Source: Williamsia muralis (lineage in GTDB: Bacteria; Actinomycetota; Actinomycetes; Mycobacteriales; Mycobacteriaceae). Taken from it: a stretch of 64,000 nucleotides of DNA. The position numbers were made by a program, and so were the translations under genes. The DNA is taken from NCBI RefSeq assembly GCF_002735905.1, contig NZ_PEBD01000012.1:1-64000 (forward strand), in the 5' to 3' direction. The notes under the pieces are model-generated. The model was given only the letters and a program-made list of their open reading frames with translations. It did not search any database and was not told the DNA's origin. This document shows positions 29,581 through 39,388 of this stretch, piece after piece (positions within the stretch are counted from its first letter, which is position 1; every line of letters starts with the position of its first letter).

Positions 29581-31371
29581 CTACTTGGTGTAGAGGCCCT
29601 CGATCTCGTCGGCGTGGGAGTCGTGGATGACGTTGCGCTTGAGCTTGAGGGTGGGCGTCAACTCGCCCGTCTCGATGGTGAAGTCGTTCTCGATGATCCG
29701 GAACTTCTTGATGGCCTCGGCCTTTGACACCTGATCGTTCGCAGTCTTGATGGCCACGTCGATGTCGGCGATCAGCGTCTTGTTGTCGACCAGATCCGAG
29801 ACCGCGGTGTCGGCGGGGAGGTTGTTGCGCTCGAGCCAGCCGGGTAGCGCTTCGGGATCGAGGGTGACCAGTGCGGCGATGAAGGGCTTGTTGTCACCGA
29901 CGACAAGGGCCTGACTGACCAGCGGATGCGCGCGGATCGCATCCTCCATCTGCGCGGGGGAGACGTTCTTGCCGCCGGCGGTGACGATGAGTTCCTTCTT
30001 GCGGCCGGTAATCGACAGGTAGCCGTCATCAAGTGTCCCGATGTCGCCGGTGTGGAACCAGCCATCCTTGATGGCCTCGGCCGTTGCCTGCTCGTTCTTC
30101 CAGTACCCGCCGAAGACCACGGGGCCCTTCAGCAGCACCTCGCCGTCGTCGGCAATGGCGACCGATTGTCCGTACACCGGACGGCCGACTGTTCCGATGC
30201 GTTGTGCGCCTTCGGCATTGACCGTGACGGCGGCCGTGGTCTCACTCAGGCCATAGCCCTCGTAGATGGGAATTCCGATGCCGCGGAAGAAGTGACCGAG
30301 TCGGGCGCCGAGTGCGGCTCCGCCGGACACTGCGCTTGTGCACTCGCCGCCGAGCGCAGCGCGGAGCTTGGAATAGACGAGCACGTCGAAGACCTTGTGT
30401 TTGGCCTTGAGGACCAGCCCGGCTCCGCCGTTCTCCAGCGCCTTCGAGTATTCGATGGCGGTGTCGGTGGCAGCCCCGAAGATCTTGCCCTTGCCGCCGT
30501 CTTCAGCCTTCTGTTTGGCGCTGTTGTACACCTTTTCGAAGACGCGGGGGACCGACAAGAGGTAGCTGGGCTTGAAGGCTGCGAGATCATCGAGGAGCGT
30601 CGGCCCCACGGTGGTGTGGCCGAGCTGCACGAGGTGCACGATCGAGGCGACCGAGATGATCCGGGCGAACACGTGCGCGAGCGGCAGGAACAACAGGGTT
30701 GAACTGCCTTCGGACATCAGGTCGCCGAGCGTGACACGCACACCGTGGCATTCGTGCAGGAAGTTCGCGTGCGTGAGTGCGACGCCCTTGGGCTTGCCCG
30801 TGGTTCCGGACGTGTAGACCAGAGTGGCGATGTCGCTCGACAGGGTATTGGCCAGACGCTGGTCGAGTTCGGAATCGTCGACGGATTCGCCACGGCGAAC
30901 GAGTTCGTCGATGGCGCCTTCGTCGATCACCAGGATCTCTTTGAGGTCGGCACTGTCGGCGAGTACCGAGCTGTGTTGCTGCTTCTGGGCAGGCGTCTCG
31001 ACCAACAGCAGGGAGGTCTCGGAGTTCTCGACGATGTACTGCACCTGCGAGGGGGCGGAGGTCTCGTAGATGGCGACCGTGGTTCCCCCGGCACGCCACA
31101 CGGCGTAGTCGAGGACTGTCCACTCGTAGCGGGTGGCCGAGCAGATCGAGACCCGGTCTCCGTGCTTGATGCCGGACGCGATCAGACCCTTGGCGACCTT
31201 GTCCACCAGGTCGGCGAACTCCTTTGTGGTGATCGGAGTCCAGGAGCCGTCGTCACCGCGACGCTTGAACAGCCCCTTGGTCGGCGACTCGTCGCGGTGC
31301 CGCAACATCGAGTCAACGATGGACGCCTTTTCCGGAACGACGAAGTCGGACGGCACTGAAACTTCTTGCAC
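29581..31371 (-). CDS. Long-chain fatty acid-CoA ligase (FadD15-like)
   Basis: Activates long-chain fatty acids to acyl-CoA via an acyl-adenylate. The 596-residue ANL enzyme has the P-loop TSGTTGKPKG at about residue 190, GYGLSET, the hinge TGDIG-LDDGYLSITGRKKE, and a C-terminal lysine-bearing segment. Length and pattern match bacterial FACL of the FadD15 type. GTG start at 31371. It is divergent from the DEAD-box helicase gene across 187 bp. Confidence 0.92.
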   Translation of the reverse strand: MQEVSVPSDFVVPEKASIVDSMLRHRDESPTKGLFKRRGDDGSWTPITTKEFADLVDKVAKGLIASGIKHGDRVSICSATRYEWTVLDYAVWRAGGTTVAIYETSAPSQVQYIVENSETSLLLVETPAQKQQHSSVLADSADLKEILVIDEGAIDELVRRGESVDDSELDQRLANTLSSDIATLVYTSGTTGKPKGVALTHANFLHECHGVRVTLGDLMSEGSSTLLFLPLAHVFARIISVASIVHLVQLGHTTVGPTLLDDLAAFKPSYLLSVPRVFEKVYNSAKQKAEDGGKGKIFGAATDTAIEYSKALENGGAGLVLKAKHKVFDVLVYSKLRAALGGECTSAVSGGAALGARLGHFFRGIGIPIYEGYGLSETTAAVTVNAEGAQRIGTVGRPVYGQSVAIADDGEVLLKGPVVFGGYWKNEQATAEAIKDGWFHTGDIGTLDDGYLSITGRKKELIVTAGGKNVSPAQMEDAIRAHPLVSQALVVGDNKPFIAALVTLDPEALPGWLERNNLPADTAVSDLVDNKTLIADIDVAIKTANDQVSKAEAIKKFRIIENDFTIETGELTPTLKLKRNVIHDSHADEIEGLYTK

Positions 31372-31558
31372 AAGGGCCTCCTGCGGCAGGGGAGTGTCGG
31401 AGAGGCGGGTAACCGAGGCACTCGGAACCCGTCAACTGTGGGTTAGGTTACCTTTCGAACCTACTCGTCAGTAGGGCACCCTGACAGCCGTTCCCCTGCG
31501 TCGGGGTTTTGTCCTGCGAATAACGGATTTGAGCTGTTCACGGCTACAGTAGGTAGTA

Positions 31559-33337
31559 ATGACAGACAGTATTGATGGGCCCCCTGTGCGTGACGCGGCC
31601 CTTTTAAGCGAAGACACCGTAACGTTCGCCGACCTCGGGATGGATCCCCGAGTGTTGCAGGCACTCACGGACGTGGGCTACGAGACCCCCTCTCCGATCC
31701 AGGCGGCAACCATCCCGCCCTTGCTCGAAGGCCGCGACGTGGTCGGTCTGGCACAGACCGGTACCGGCAAGACCGCCGCATTCGCCGTTCCGATCCTCTC
31801 GGGCATCGGCTCATCGGCGCGTAAGCCGAAGGCGCTCATCCTGGCTCCGACGCGTGAACTCGCGCTGCAGGTGGCCGAGGCGTTCGGCCGCTACTCCGCA
31901 CATCTGCCAGGTGTGAAGGTGCTCCCGATCTACGGCGGTCAGAGCTACACCGTGCAGCTGTCGGGACTCCGCCGTGGCGCACAGATCATCGTCGGAACGC
32001 CGGGCCGTGTCATCGACCACCTCGACAAGGGCACCCTCGACATCTCGGAGTTGGACTACCTCGTCCTCGACGAGGCCGACGAGATGCTGAACATGGGTTT
32101 TGCCGAAGACGTCGAGCGCATCCTGCGCGATACGCCGGAATCCAAGCAGGTGGCGTTGTTCTCGGCCACCATGCCCAAGACGATCGGCCGGCTGTCGCAG
32201 AAGTACCTCAAGAACCCGGTCGAGGTCACGATGAAGGCCAAGACCGGCACCGCGTCGAACATCACGCAGCGGTATCTCCAGGTCTCGCACCAGCGCAAGC
32301 TGGACGCGTTGACCCGTGTGCTCGAGGTCGAGCAGTTCGACGCGATGATCGTGTTCGTGCGCACCAAGCAGGCCACCGAAGACCTGGCCGAGCGGCTGCG
32401 GTCGCGCGGGTTCTCGGCAGCTGCCATCAACGGCGACATCGCCCAGGCGCAGCGTGAGCGCACCATCGCGCAGCTGAAGAACGGTCAGGTCGACATCCTC
32501 GTGGCCACCGACGTGGCTGCACGCGGTCTCGACGTCGACCGGATCTCGCACGTCTTGAACTACGACATCCCGCACGACACCGAGGCGTACGTGCACCGGA
32601 TCGGTCGCACCGGCCGAGCGGGTCGATCGGGTACCGCGCTGTTGTTCGTCTCACCCCGCGAGCGGCATCTGCTCCGGGCCATCGAGAAGGCGACCCGTCA
32701 GCCACTCGACGAGATCGGGTTGCCCAGCGTCGACGATGTGAACGCGCAGCGGGTCACCAAATTCGCCGAATCGATCACCCAGAATCTGAGCTCGGACAAC
32801 CTCGACCTCTTCCGCAAGCTGATCGAGGACTACGCCCGCGAGAACGACGTGACGATGGCCGACATCGCCGCCGCGCTGGCTCTCGAGACGCGGGACGGCG
32901 GGTTCCTGATGTCGCCGGATCCGCCCGCCGGCGAGCGCAAGGAACGCGACCGCAAGGAGCGTTCAGAGCGGTCCGGTCGCGGCGGTGACGTGGAGTTCGC
33001 GACGTATCGGCTCGCGGTCGGCCGCCAGAACAATGTGACCCCGGGAGCGATCGTGGGCGCCATCGCCAACGAGGGCGGCTTGTCCCGCGGCGACTTCGGC
33101 CACATCAGCATCCGCAACGACCACTCGCTCGTGGAGCTGCCCCGCAACCTGGATCGCGAGACGCTGTCACGGCTTCGCGGCACGCGGATCAGCGGGGTGC
33201 CCATCGGCATCAAGAAGGACGACGGCGCACCTCGTCAGCAACGGTCTTCGTCGTCCTCCGCGCGTGGCGGCAGTGGGAAGTCGTTCAGCCGTGACCGTCG
33301 CGGATCGCAGAAGGTCGCCGGCCGCGCTCGGCCCTGA
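31559..33337 (+). CDS. deaD: DEAD-box RNA helicase (DeaD/CsdA type)
   Basis: A 592-residue ATP-dependent RNA helicase. The Q motif (FADLGMDPRVLQAL...TPSPIQ), AQTGTGKT, DEAD, SAT, and HRIGRTGRAGR are all present. Residues about 470-550 form a DbpA-type RNA-binding domain after a Lys/Arg-rich linker, and a basic Ser-rich tail ends the protein. Typical roles are ribosome assembly and mRNA turnover in the cold. The ATG at 31559 lacks a strong ribosome-binding site, so a short or absent leader is possible. Confidence 0.93.
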   Translation: MTDSIDGPPVRDAALLSEDTVTFADLGMDPRVLQALTDVGYETPSPIQAATIPPLLEGRDVVGLAQTGTGKTAAFAVPILSGIGSSARKPKALILAPTRELALQVAEAFGRYSAHLPGVKVLPIYGGQSYTVQLSGLRRGAQIIVGTPGRVIDHLDKGTLDISELDYLVLDEADEMLNMGFAEDVERILRDTPESKQVALFSATMPKTIGRLSQKYLKNPVEVTMKAKTGTASNITQRYLQVSHQRKLDALTRVLEVEQFDAMIVFVRTKQATEDLAERLRSRGFSAAAINGDIAQAQRERTIAQLKNGQVDILVATDVAARGLDVDRISHVLNYDIPHDTEAYVHRIGRTGRAGRSGTALLFVSPRERHLLRAIEKATRQPLDEIGLPSVDDVNAQRVTKFAESITQNLSSDNLDLFRKLIEDYARENDVTMADIAAALALETRDGGFLMSPDPPAGERKERDRKERSERSGRGGDVEFATYRLAVGRQNNVTPGAIVGAIANEGGLSRGDFGHISIRNDHSLVELPRNLDRETLSRLRGTRISGVPIGIKKDDGAPRQQRSSSSSARGGSGKSFSRDRRGSQKVAGRARP

Positions 33338-33561
33338 TCACCGCTGATCACACGTCTGACCTGCTTGTCTCACTCGCCTACACCATGACCTGTGAGCTGC
33401 GCAAACCTCGACTGGAACATCACGTCGACGGCCAGTAATATCCGCCATCGGCATGACCTCTGCGGGAATCGTGTTCGATTCCCGGCCACCCCCTGGTAAC
33501 GCCTGCGTTGCGGGCGGCGACGTACCAGAGGGACGAGAAGCAAAAGCATTAGGAAACGGTG

Positions 33562-33903
33562 ATGAGTCCAGTAGCGATGGCTGATCCGATCTCGGCACAG
33601 GAAGCGGCCGAGCATCGTGATCGCGGCGAAGCAGTTGTAGTCGACATGCGGCCTCAGGTGGTGCGGCACCAGGGCAGTCTGCCCGGAGCTGTGGTGGTGG
33701 AGCCGAGCGAGCTCGGCATCGCATTCAGCCCCGACTCCGACAAACGAATACCTGCCATCCGCGGGCTGGACACCGAAATCGATGTGGTCTCGGTCAATTC
33801 CCAAGCTGCCCGCATCGCGCAGCAGATTGCCGCGATGGGGTACACCAACGTCCACTATGTCGACGGTGGATTCAGGGCGCTGCAGTCAGCCCTCCCGCGC
33901 TGA
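33562..33903 (+). CDS. Rhodanese-like protein lacking cysteine
   Basis: A 113-residue single rhodanese-fold domain: the N-terminal SAQEAAEHRDRGEAVVVDMRP and C-terminal GYTNVHYVDGGFRAL are family patterns. The active-site loop, normally C-x-x-G-x-R, reads VNSQAAR, and the whole protein has no cysteine, so it cannot carry a persulfide. A regulatory or binding role is likely (inference). ATG 33562 is preceded by GTG at 33559 and by AGGAAA. It precedes the large helicase-nuclease by 127 bp on the same strand. Confidence 0.8.
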   Translation: MSPVAMADPISAQEAAEHRDRGEAVVVDMRPQVVRHQGSLPGAVVVEPSELGIAFSPDSDKRIPAIRGLDTEIDVVSVNSQAARIAQQIAAMGYTNVHYVDGGFRALQSALPR

Positions 33904-34030
33904 CCGCTCGCTTTACATGCCACCGAGATCTGTCCGGGGCAAACGACGCTCAAATTGTGAAGCTCGTGGCCGCAACGGGTAGCGTTCACGTGAACAAGAG
34001 TGTCAACCTGAGGCTGAACTCGAGGACGTG

Positions 34031-37000
34031 ATGACCGAATCGGTGCCCGGCGACGACCGGCGTGCGCGAGTGCTGCGCCTGCTGCAGTTCCTGCACGAGC
34101 TGATTCGCGCCAAATCCACGGTCATCCGTGATGTGTCGGACCATGCTGCGACGGTCTGGCTCGGAGACGACCACAACATCCCGATCATCCGTGACGCCGC
34201 CGTCGGCCAGGTGATCGTCGAACTCGCTCGCGACAACGCCCTTCAGAGCAGCGGATACGACTCGCTGGCCCAGGCCATGGACGAACTCGCAGAACGCCCC
34301 GAGTCGCTCGAACTGGTCATCGCGTCCGGATTGCTCACCGTGCAGTCGCCGGTATCGATCCGGGAGCACCTTGTCACCCAGGCCGTCGTCGCCGAACACG
34401 ATCACGCCGCGGGCATCATCCGGGTGACACTCGCGGGCGAATCGCAACCCGAGTTGCACGCAGGACACATTCTCACCGGTGTCGACGGTTTTGATCTGGC
34501 CGGTTCGGCCGACCTGACCGAGCAACTCGCAACCACGCGGTCCCCGGTGGCCGATTCCATCGAGAAGTTCTTCACCAAGTGGCGTCGCGCGGTAGTCGAC
34601 GACCAGGCTTCGGTCTCGGTCGACCTCGCGCCCGCGCTGGTGCTGCGCCGCCGTGGTTCAGCACCACTGCTCGACTACTACGAGGCCATGATGGCCGCCG
34701 TTCGCGACGAAAAGAACGACATCCCGATCGGCTTGGCGCAACTGGTCGAGCCTGTCGAAGCCTCCGAGCGTGTGCTGCGATTGCACGAGAGCGGCGCGAT
34801 GTCGGCGGAGGAACTGGTCGAAGACGCTCTGTACCCGTTGCCGTCGAACGTCGAGCAACGAGACATCTTGGCTCAGCTGGGACTCGACAGTGGTGTTGTG
34901 GTCGAGGGCCCACCCGGCACCGGCAAGACCCACACGATCGCCAACCTGATGTCCGCGCTGCTGGCCAAAGGGCAGCGCGTGTTGGTGGTTTCGGAAAAGG
35001 CTCAAGCGCTACATGTCTTGCGGGACAAACTGCCCGCCGAATTGCAGGAACTCGCCGTATCGATCACCGACGTGACCAAAGACGGTTCGCAGTCGCTCAT
35101 CGACAGCGTGGAAGCGATCGCGAACCGCAAGGGCAGTTTCCAATCCCGGGTCGCCACCAGCGAGATCAAGAACGTGCGATCCAAACGGGATCAGGCGCGG
35201 GCCAAGCGGGAGCAGATCCTTCGCGAGATCTGGCAACTGCGCGAGTCGGAGACCGAGAAGCACGAGTGGGTTGCCGCTGGTTACAGCGGGACGGCGGCCG
35301 AGATCGTCCGTCAGTGCAATGACGTTGCCGCGGACTACAATTGGCTCCCCGGGCCGTTGCACAGCGCCATCTCGCCACTGGAACCGAGTGAGTTCGAACG
35401 GCTTCTGGACCTCCTTCGCAAACGTGGCAAGAACTGGTCTGACCGACTGGCTCAGCATCTGCCCGACCTCGACGATGTGCTGCCCGACACCGTCGAGCTC
35501 GAACAAATCTGCACGCGCGTCCGTGACCGTCCGTCGGAGGAAATGGTCGGCAGCGGTTCGCTTCTGGCAATTCTCTCCGACGTCGACAGCGCCCGCCTGC
35601 TCCGGGTGAAGACTCGGTGCGACCGGCTCGGTGCCGCCGTCCGTGAGGTGCGCACCTTCCCGCCGCATCTGCAGCAGATGGCGCAACGGCTGCTCTCTGG
35701 CGAGGCGTCGTACCTGTGGAACAGGGTGACGGCGCTGTCCGAGGTGATCGACGACGCAACCGAACGCGACAAGAGGATCGGCACCCACACGGTCGAGGCG
35801 ACCGGCGCGAACACCGGTGACTCGTTGGTGTTCGAGAAGGCTGCCGACTACCTCGATGCGGGCGGTCAGTGGCGCGGTCGCTTCCGGAAGGCGCCCGAGC
35901 AGAAAGCGGTCGAGGAGCTGCCGGGACAGTATCTGGTGGACGGCCGGCCTCCGACCGACGCCGCGTCGATGCGCCTGGTCGCCGATCACCTCGGTGTACT
36001 GGACGCCGTCGCACGCGTCCAGGCGATCCTGGCCGAGGTGAACGTACCGATGGACACCACCGGTACCCGGTCGGTACAGCTCGGCCGACTGGTACAGCTC
36101 GACGGTCAACTCGCCTGGGTGTCCGAATTGCTCACCGGCCGCGACCAATTGGTCCGAGAACTCAACGCGATCAGTCCCGGGGGTCCGCGACCGAAGAGCA
36201 TCGACGAAGTCGAAGAGGTCGCCCGGCAGGCCGGTGCCATCGCCGCCGCCAACGACGGCACGTTGGCCCGTCGCGAACTCGACGACATCGCCCGCGCGCT
36301 CTCCACCGAGATCGAGAAGGGACCCTCGCCTGAAGGCGATGCGCTGCTGGCTGCGGTGCGTGCCGCCGACCCCGACGCCATCCTGGAAACCCGTCGCGCC
36401 TGGCACACCGCAAGTGCCGAACGGGAAAGTCAGGGCGCACTGGATCTGCTGGAGCTTCGGCTCAAGCAGAAGGCGCCGGCTCTGGTCAAGCTCCTCGAGG
36501 AGACAGCAGACGACCCGATCTGGGACGAGCGACAGGCCGAACTGGACGCCGCTTGGTCGTGGCGACGGGCCTATCAGTGGGCGCAGGACCGCAGCGACCC
36601 CCAACGGGAGACGCGACTCGAAGCCGACCTCGACGAGGTCGAGGCAGACATCACCCACTTCACCGCCCGGCTCGCCGCCGCCTGTGCCTGGCGCGAATGT
36701 CTCGAGCACATGACGGTGAGTCAGGTGCAGGCTCTACAGTCCTACCGCGACCACATCACCAACATCGGCAAGGGTTCTGGCAAGCACGCCGAGCGGTTCA
36801 GGCTCGCGGCCCGATCCGCCATGGCGCAGGCACAGACCGCAGTCCCGGCGTGGATCATGCCGATTTCCCAGGTGCTCAGTTCCGTTGCACCGGCGCAGAA
36901 TTCGTTCGACGTGGTGATCGTGGACGAAGCGAGCCAGGCGGACATATCCAGTCTGTTCCTGCTGTGGCTGGCGCCGCGGGTGATCGTGGTGGGCGACGAC

Positions 37001-38194
37001 CGCCAATGCGCGCCTGGAGGTTTCGGCGGTTCCGGGATGGACGAGGTGTTCACCAAACTCGACACCTACCTGCCGGACATCCCGCAATACATGCGGGACA
37101 GTCTCACGCCGCGGTCGAGTCTGTTCTCGATGCTCCGGACGCGATTCGGACATGTGGTCCGGCTTCGCGAACACTTCCGGTCGATGCCCGAGATCATCGA
37201 GTTCTCCAGCCGGCAGTTCTACCCCGATTCGCCACTGATCCCGGTACGTCAATTCGGTGCGGACCGTCTGGCGCCGTTGCGTACCCATTTCGTCGAAGGC
37301 GCACGCAGTTCGGGATCGAACTCGTCGCTGGTCAATGCCGACGAGGCCGGTGCATTGGTGGGACTTCTGGCCGGATGCATCGAGGACCCGCGGTACGACG
37401 GGATGTCATTCGGGGTGGTGGTGCTGCAGGGCCAACGTCAGGTGGAGCTGATCTCGCAGGCCCTCCGTGAGGCGCTGGATCCACATGTCTGGCGTGACCG
37501 CAATCTGCGGGTAGGAACGCCCCCGGACTTCCAGGGCGACGAACGGCACGTCATCTTCTTGTCGATGGTGGTCTGTCCCGACACCAACGTGAACGCGTTG
37601 ACGCGCAGCGAATCCCAGCGACGGATCAACGTGGCGGCGTCACGGGCCATGGAGCAACTCTGGCTTGTGCATTCTGTGCAACCCGATGACCTCAAGACCA
37701 ACGATCTCCGGTACTCGCTGTTGACCTACATGCAGAAAACCGAAGGCGCGCTGGTGGATCCGGTCCCGGCCAACGTCAGCACCACCTCTCGAACCGAGCC
37801 GTTCGATTCGCTGTTCGAGCAGCAGATCTTTGTCGAACTGGTGGATCGCGGGTACTACGTGAACCCCAAGGTGGTGGTGAACAACCGGACGATCGATCTG
37901 GTGGTCACCGGTAGCGACGCACGGCTGGCCGTGGAGTGCGACGGCGATGAGTTCACCAGCACCCCGGAGCAGGCTCGCGCAGACATGGAACGTGAACGCG
38001 AACTCCGCCGGTGCGGATGGCGTTTCTGGAGGGTTCGCGAGTCGGAGTACCTGCTCGACCCGACACATGCCCTCGACGGTCTGTGGCACGAACTCGAACG
38101 GCGAGGAGTGCAGCCCAACTCGGTCGGTCCGGACCTGGCGGGCCAGGAATCTGCGGAGCCCTGGACGCCGGTGACCTTGTCCGGCGCGGACTAG
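34031..38194 (+). CDS. SF1 helicase with C-terminal PDDEXK/Vsr-like nuclease
   Basis: A 1387-residue protein. An N-terminal region of about 280 residues leads to SNVEQRDI (Q motif) and Walker A GPPGTGKT (Lys299). A 660-residue insertion with coiled-coil stretches follows, then motif II VDEASQAD (Asp965-Glu966), motif III VVGDDRQC, REHFRSMPE (motif IV), GDERHVIFLS (V) and VAASRAMEQLWLVHS (VI): UPF1-like superfamily 1B. Residues about 1270-1370 resemble a DUF559/MTES_1575-type nuclease, with TIDLVV, then Glu1302-x-Asp1304 and a basic W-R-F-W-R strand. Helicase plus nuclease in one chain suggests DNA repair or anti-phage function (inference). GTG at 34028 is an alternative start. The stop overlaps the sirtuin gene. 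Confidence 0.85.
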   Translation: MTESVPGDDRRARVLRLLQFLHELIRAKSTVIRDVSDHAATVWLGDDHNIPIIRDAAVGQVIVELARDNALQSSGYDSLAQAMDELAERPESLELVIASGLLTVQSPVSIREHLVTQAVVAEHDHAAGIIRVTLAGESQPELHAGHILTGVDGFDLAGSADLTEQLATTRSPVADSIEKFFTKWRRAVVDDQASVSVDLAPALVLRRRGSAPLLDYYEAMMAAVRDEKNDIPIGLAQLVEPVEASERVLRLHESGAMSAEELVEDALYPLPSNVEQRDILAQLGLDSGVVVEGPPGTGKTHTIANLMSALLAKGQRVLVVSEKAQALHVLRDKLPAELQELAVSITDVTKDGSQSLIDSVEAIANRKGSFQSRVATSEIKNVRSKRDQARAKREQILREIWQLRESETEKHEWVAAGYSGTAAEIVRQCNDVAADYNWLPGPLHSAISPLEPSEFERLLDLLRKRGKNWSDRLAQHLPDLDDVLPDTVELEQICTRVRDRPSEEMVGSGSLLAILSDVDSARLLRVKTRCDRLGAAVREVRTFPPHLQQMAQRLLSGEASYLWNRVTALSEVIDDATERDKRIGTHTVEATGANTGDSLVFEKAADYLDAGGQWRGRFRKAPEQKAVEELPGQYLVDGRPPTDAASMRLVADHLGVLDAVARVQAILAEVNVPMDTTGTRSVQLGRLVQLDGQLAWVSELLTGRDQLVRELNAISPGGPRPKSIDEVEEVARQAGAIAAANDGTLARRELDDIARALSTEIEKGPSPEGDALLAAVRAADPDAILETRRAWHTASAERESQGALDLLELRLKQKAPALVKLLEETADDPIWDERQAELDAAWSWRRAYQWAQDRSDPQRETRLEADLDEVEADITHFTARLAAACAWRECLEHMTVSQVQALQSYRDHITNIGKGSGKHAERFRLAARSAMAQAQTAVPAWIMPISQVLSSVAPAQNSFDVVIVDEASQADISSLFLLWLAPRVIVVGDDRQCAPGGFGGSGMDEVFTKLDTYLPDIPQYMRDSLTPRSSLFSMLRTRFGHVVRLREHFRSMPEIIEFSSRQFYPDSPLIPVRQFGADRLAPLRTHFVEGARSSGSNSSLVNADEAGALVGLLAGCIEDPRYDGMSFGVVVLQGQRQVELISQALREALDPHVWRDRNLRVGTPPDFQGDERHVIFLSMVVCPDTNVNALTRSESQRRINVAASRAMEQLWLVHSVQPDDLKTNDLRYSLLTYMQKTEGALVDPVPANVSTTSRTEPFDSLFEQQIFVELVDRGYYVNPKVVVNNRTIDLVVTGSDARLAVECDGDEFTSTPEQARADMERERELRRCGWRFWRVRESEYLLDPTHALDGLWHELERRGVQPNSVGPDLAGQESAEPWTPVTLSGAD

Positions 38195-38961
38195 GTGTCG
38201 TCTCCGATCACGTTCAGTAGCGCGGGCAGCCCGACCGCCGCGGTGGTCTGAAGGAAATGGGTGACGTTGCGGCTCAACGGCGTTGGCTCAGGGTTGATCT
38301 CGATCACCGGTATTCCCGCGGCCAGTGCGCGTTCCGGGAGCGATGCTGCCGGATACACCAGGTTCGACGTGCCCACCACGATGAGGAGATCGCAACCGGC
38401 GCTCGCGTCCGCGGCACGCTCCCACGCGTCCTGGGGCAGGGATTCGCCGAACCAGACCACTCCGGGCCGGATAGGGGAGAGGCAATTGGAGCAGATGGGC
38501 GGTTCCACCCGAAGGGACTCGGTGGCGCTGTCGGGATCGGCGTCGGTACCGACGTAGGGCAGTCCACAATGCGAGCACCGGGGTTCGAAGAGGCTTCCAT
38601 GCAGATGGGCGGTCACTTCGCTGCCGGCCCGTTCGTGTAGATCGTCGACGTTCTGGGTGACCACCATCACCGTTCTGCGCCGCGCCCACTCGGCCACCGC
38701 ATGATGCCCGGGATTGGGAAGCGCACGCCGCACGAGATGAGCACGCCACTGGTACCAGGCCCACACGAGAGCTGGGTCGTCCGACCACGCTTGCGGAGTT
38801 GCCAGCGTAGTCGGGTCGAAACGCTCCCACAGGCCCGTCTCGGCGTCGCGGAACGTCGGCACATCACTCTCTGCTGACATCCCCGCGCCCGAGCACACGG
38901 TCACCCATTCAGCGCCTCGCACCAACGCCACCAAATCGCTGTCCAGGTGGAGGTCACTCAT
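38191..38961 (-). CDS. cobB: NAD-dependent protein deacylase (sirtuin, CobB type)
   Basis: A 256-residue class III sirtuin that removes acyl groups from lysines, such as on acetyl-CoA synthetase. GAGMSAES and FRDAETGLW bind NAD, TQNVDDLH and the catalytic His of HLHGS are intact, and the zinc is held by CSHC and CSNC. The VVGTSNLVYPA segment completes the Rossmann fold. It is convergent with the helicase-nuclease (4-bp overlap) and overlaps the upstream HIT gene by 8 bp. Ordinary metabolic sirtuin rather than a defence SIR2. Confidence 0.93.
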   Translation of the reverse strand: MSDLHLDSDLVALVRGAEWVTVCSGAGMSAESDVPTFRDAETGLWERFDPTTLATPQAWSDDPALVWAWYQWRAHLVRRALPNPGHHAVAEWARRRTVMVVTQNVDDLHERAGSEVTAHLHGSLFEPRCSHCGLPYVGTDADPDSATESLRVEPPICSNCLSPIRPGVVWFGESLPQDAWERAADASAGCDLLIVVGTSNLVYPAASLPERALAAGIPVIEINPEPTPLSRNVTHFLQTTAAVGLPALLNVIGDDT

Positions 38962-39388
38962 CGGCGGCGTGGTCTTTCAGCTGTGCTCGCAAGATGGCCG
39001 CAGTCCCGGGAAGATCGTTGTCCCGCCTGGTCAGGAGGCCTTTTGCCAAGGTCAACTTGTCGCCGTAATGCCTCGGCACCACATGCAGATGTGAATGGAA
39101 GACGGTCTGGAATGCGGCGCGACCATCGTTGACCAGCAAGTTCACGCCGTCGGCGGCAATCGCGGATGCTCGCTGTGCGGCTGCCACGAGCTGGCCGGCC
39201 CGGAACAGTCTGGCGCCCTGTTCGGGTTCGAGTTCCGAGAGGTTGGCGGCGTGGCGCTTGGGCACCAGCAGAGTGTGGCCGGGCCGGACCGGGCGGATGT
39301 CGAGGAACCCCAAGATGTCGGAGTCCTCGTAGACGACGTGGGCCGGGGACGTCCTGGCGACGATGGCGCAGAAGATGCACTCGTTCAT
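38954..39388 (-). CDS. HIT-family hydrolase
   Basis: A 144-residue histidine-triad protein with CIFCAI (a zinc-type Cys pair) at the start and FHSHLHVVPR as the HxHxH catalytic motif. Such proteins hydrolyse nucleotide phosphoramidates or dinucleotide polyphosphates. It overlaps cobB by 8 bp in the same direction, so the two are an operon. The gap upstream is the fas regulatory region. Confidence 0.9.
   Translation of the reverse strand: MNECIFCAIVARTSPAHVVYEDSDILGFLDIRPVRPGHTLLVPKRHAANLSELEPEQGARLFRAGQLVAAAQRASAIAADGVNLLVNDGRAAFQTVFHSHLHVVPRHYGDKLTLAKGLLTRRDNDLPGTAAILRAQLKDHAADE

Noticed and set aside
31494-31512. Hairpin CCCC-TGCGTC-GGGG followed by TTTT as a terminator or attenuator before deaD
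   Set aside because: The stem has only four pairs; too weak to call in this GC-rich sequence.
38191-38961. The sirtuin as part of a SIR2-type phage-defence system with the helicase
   Set aside because: It has the zinc cysteines, NAD motifs and length of an ordinary CobB deacylase, is convergent with the helicase, and is in an operon with a HIT gene.
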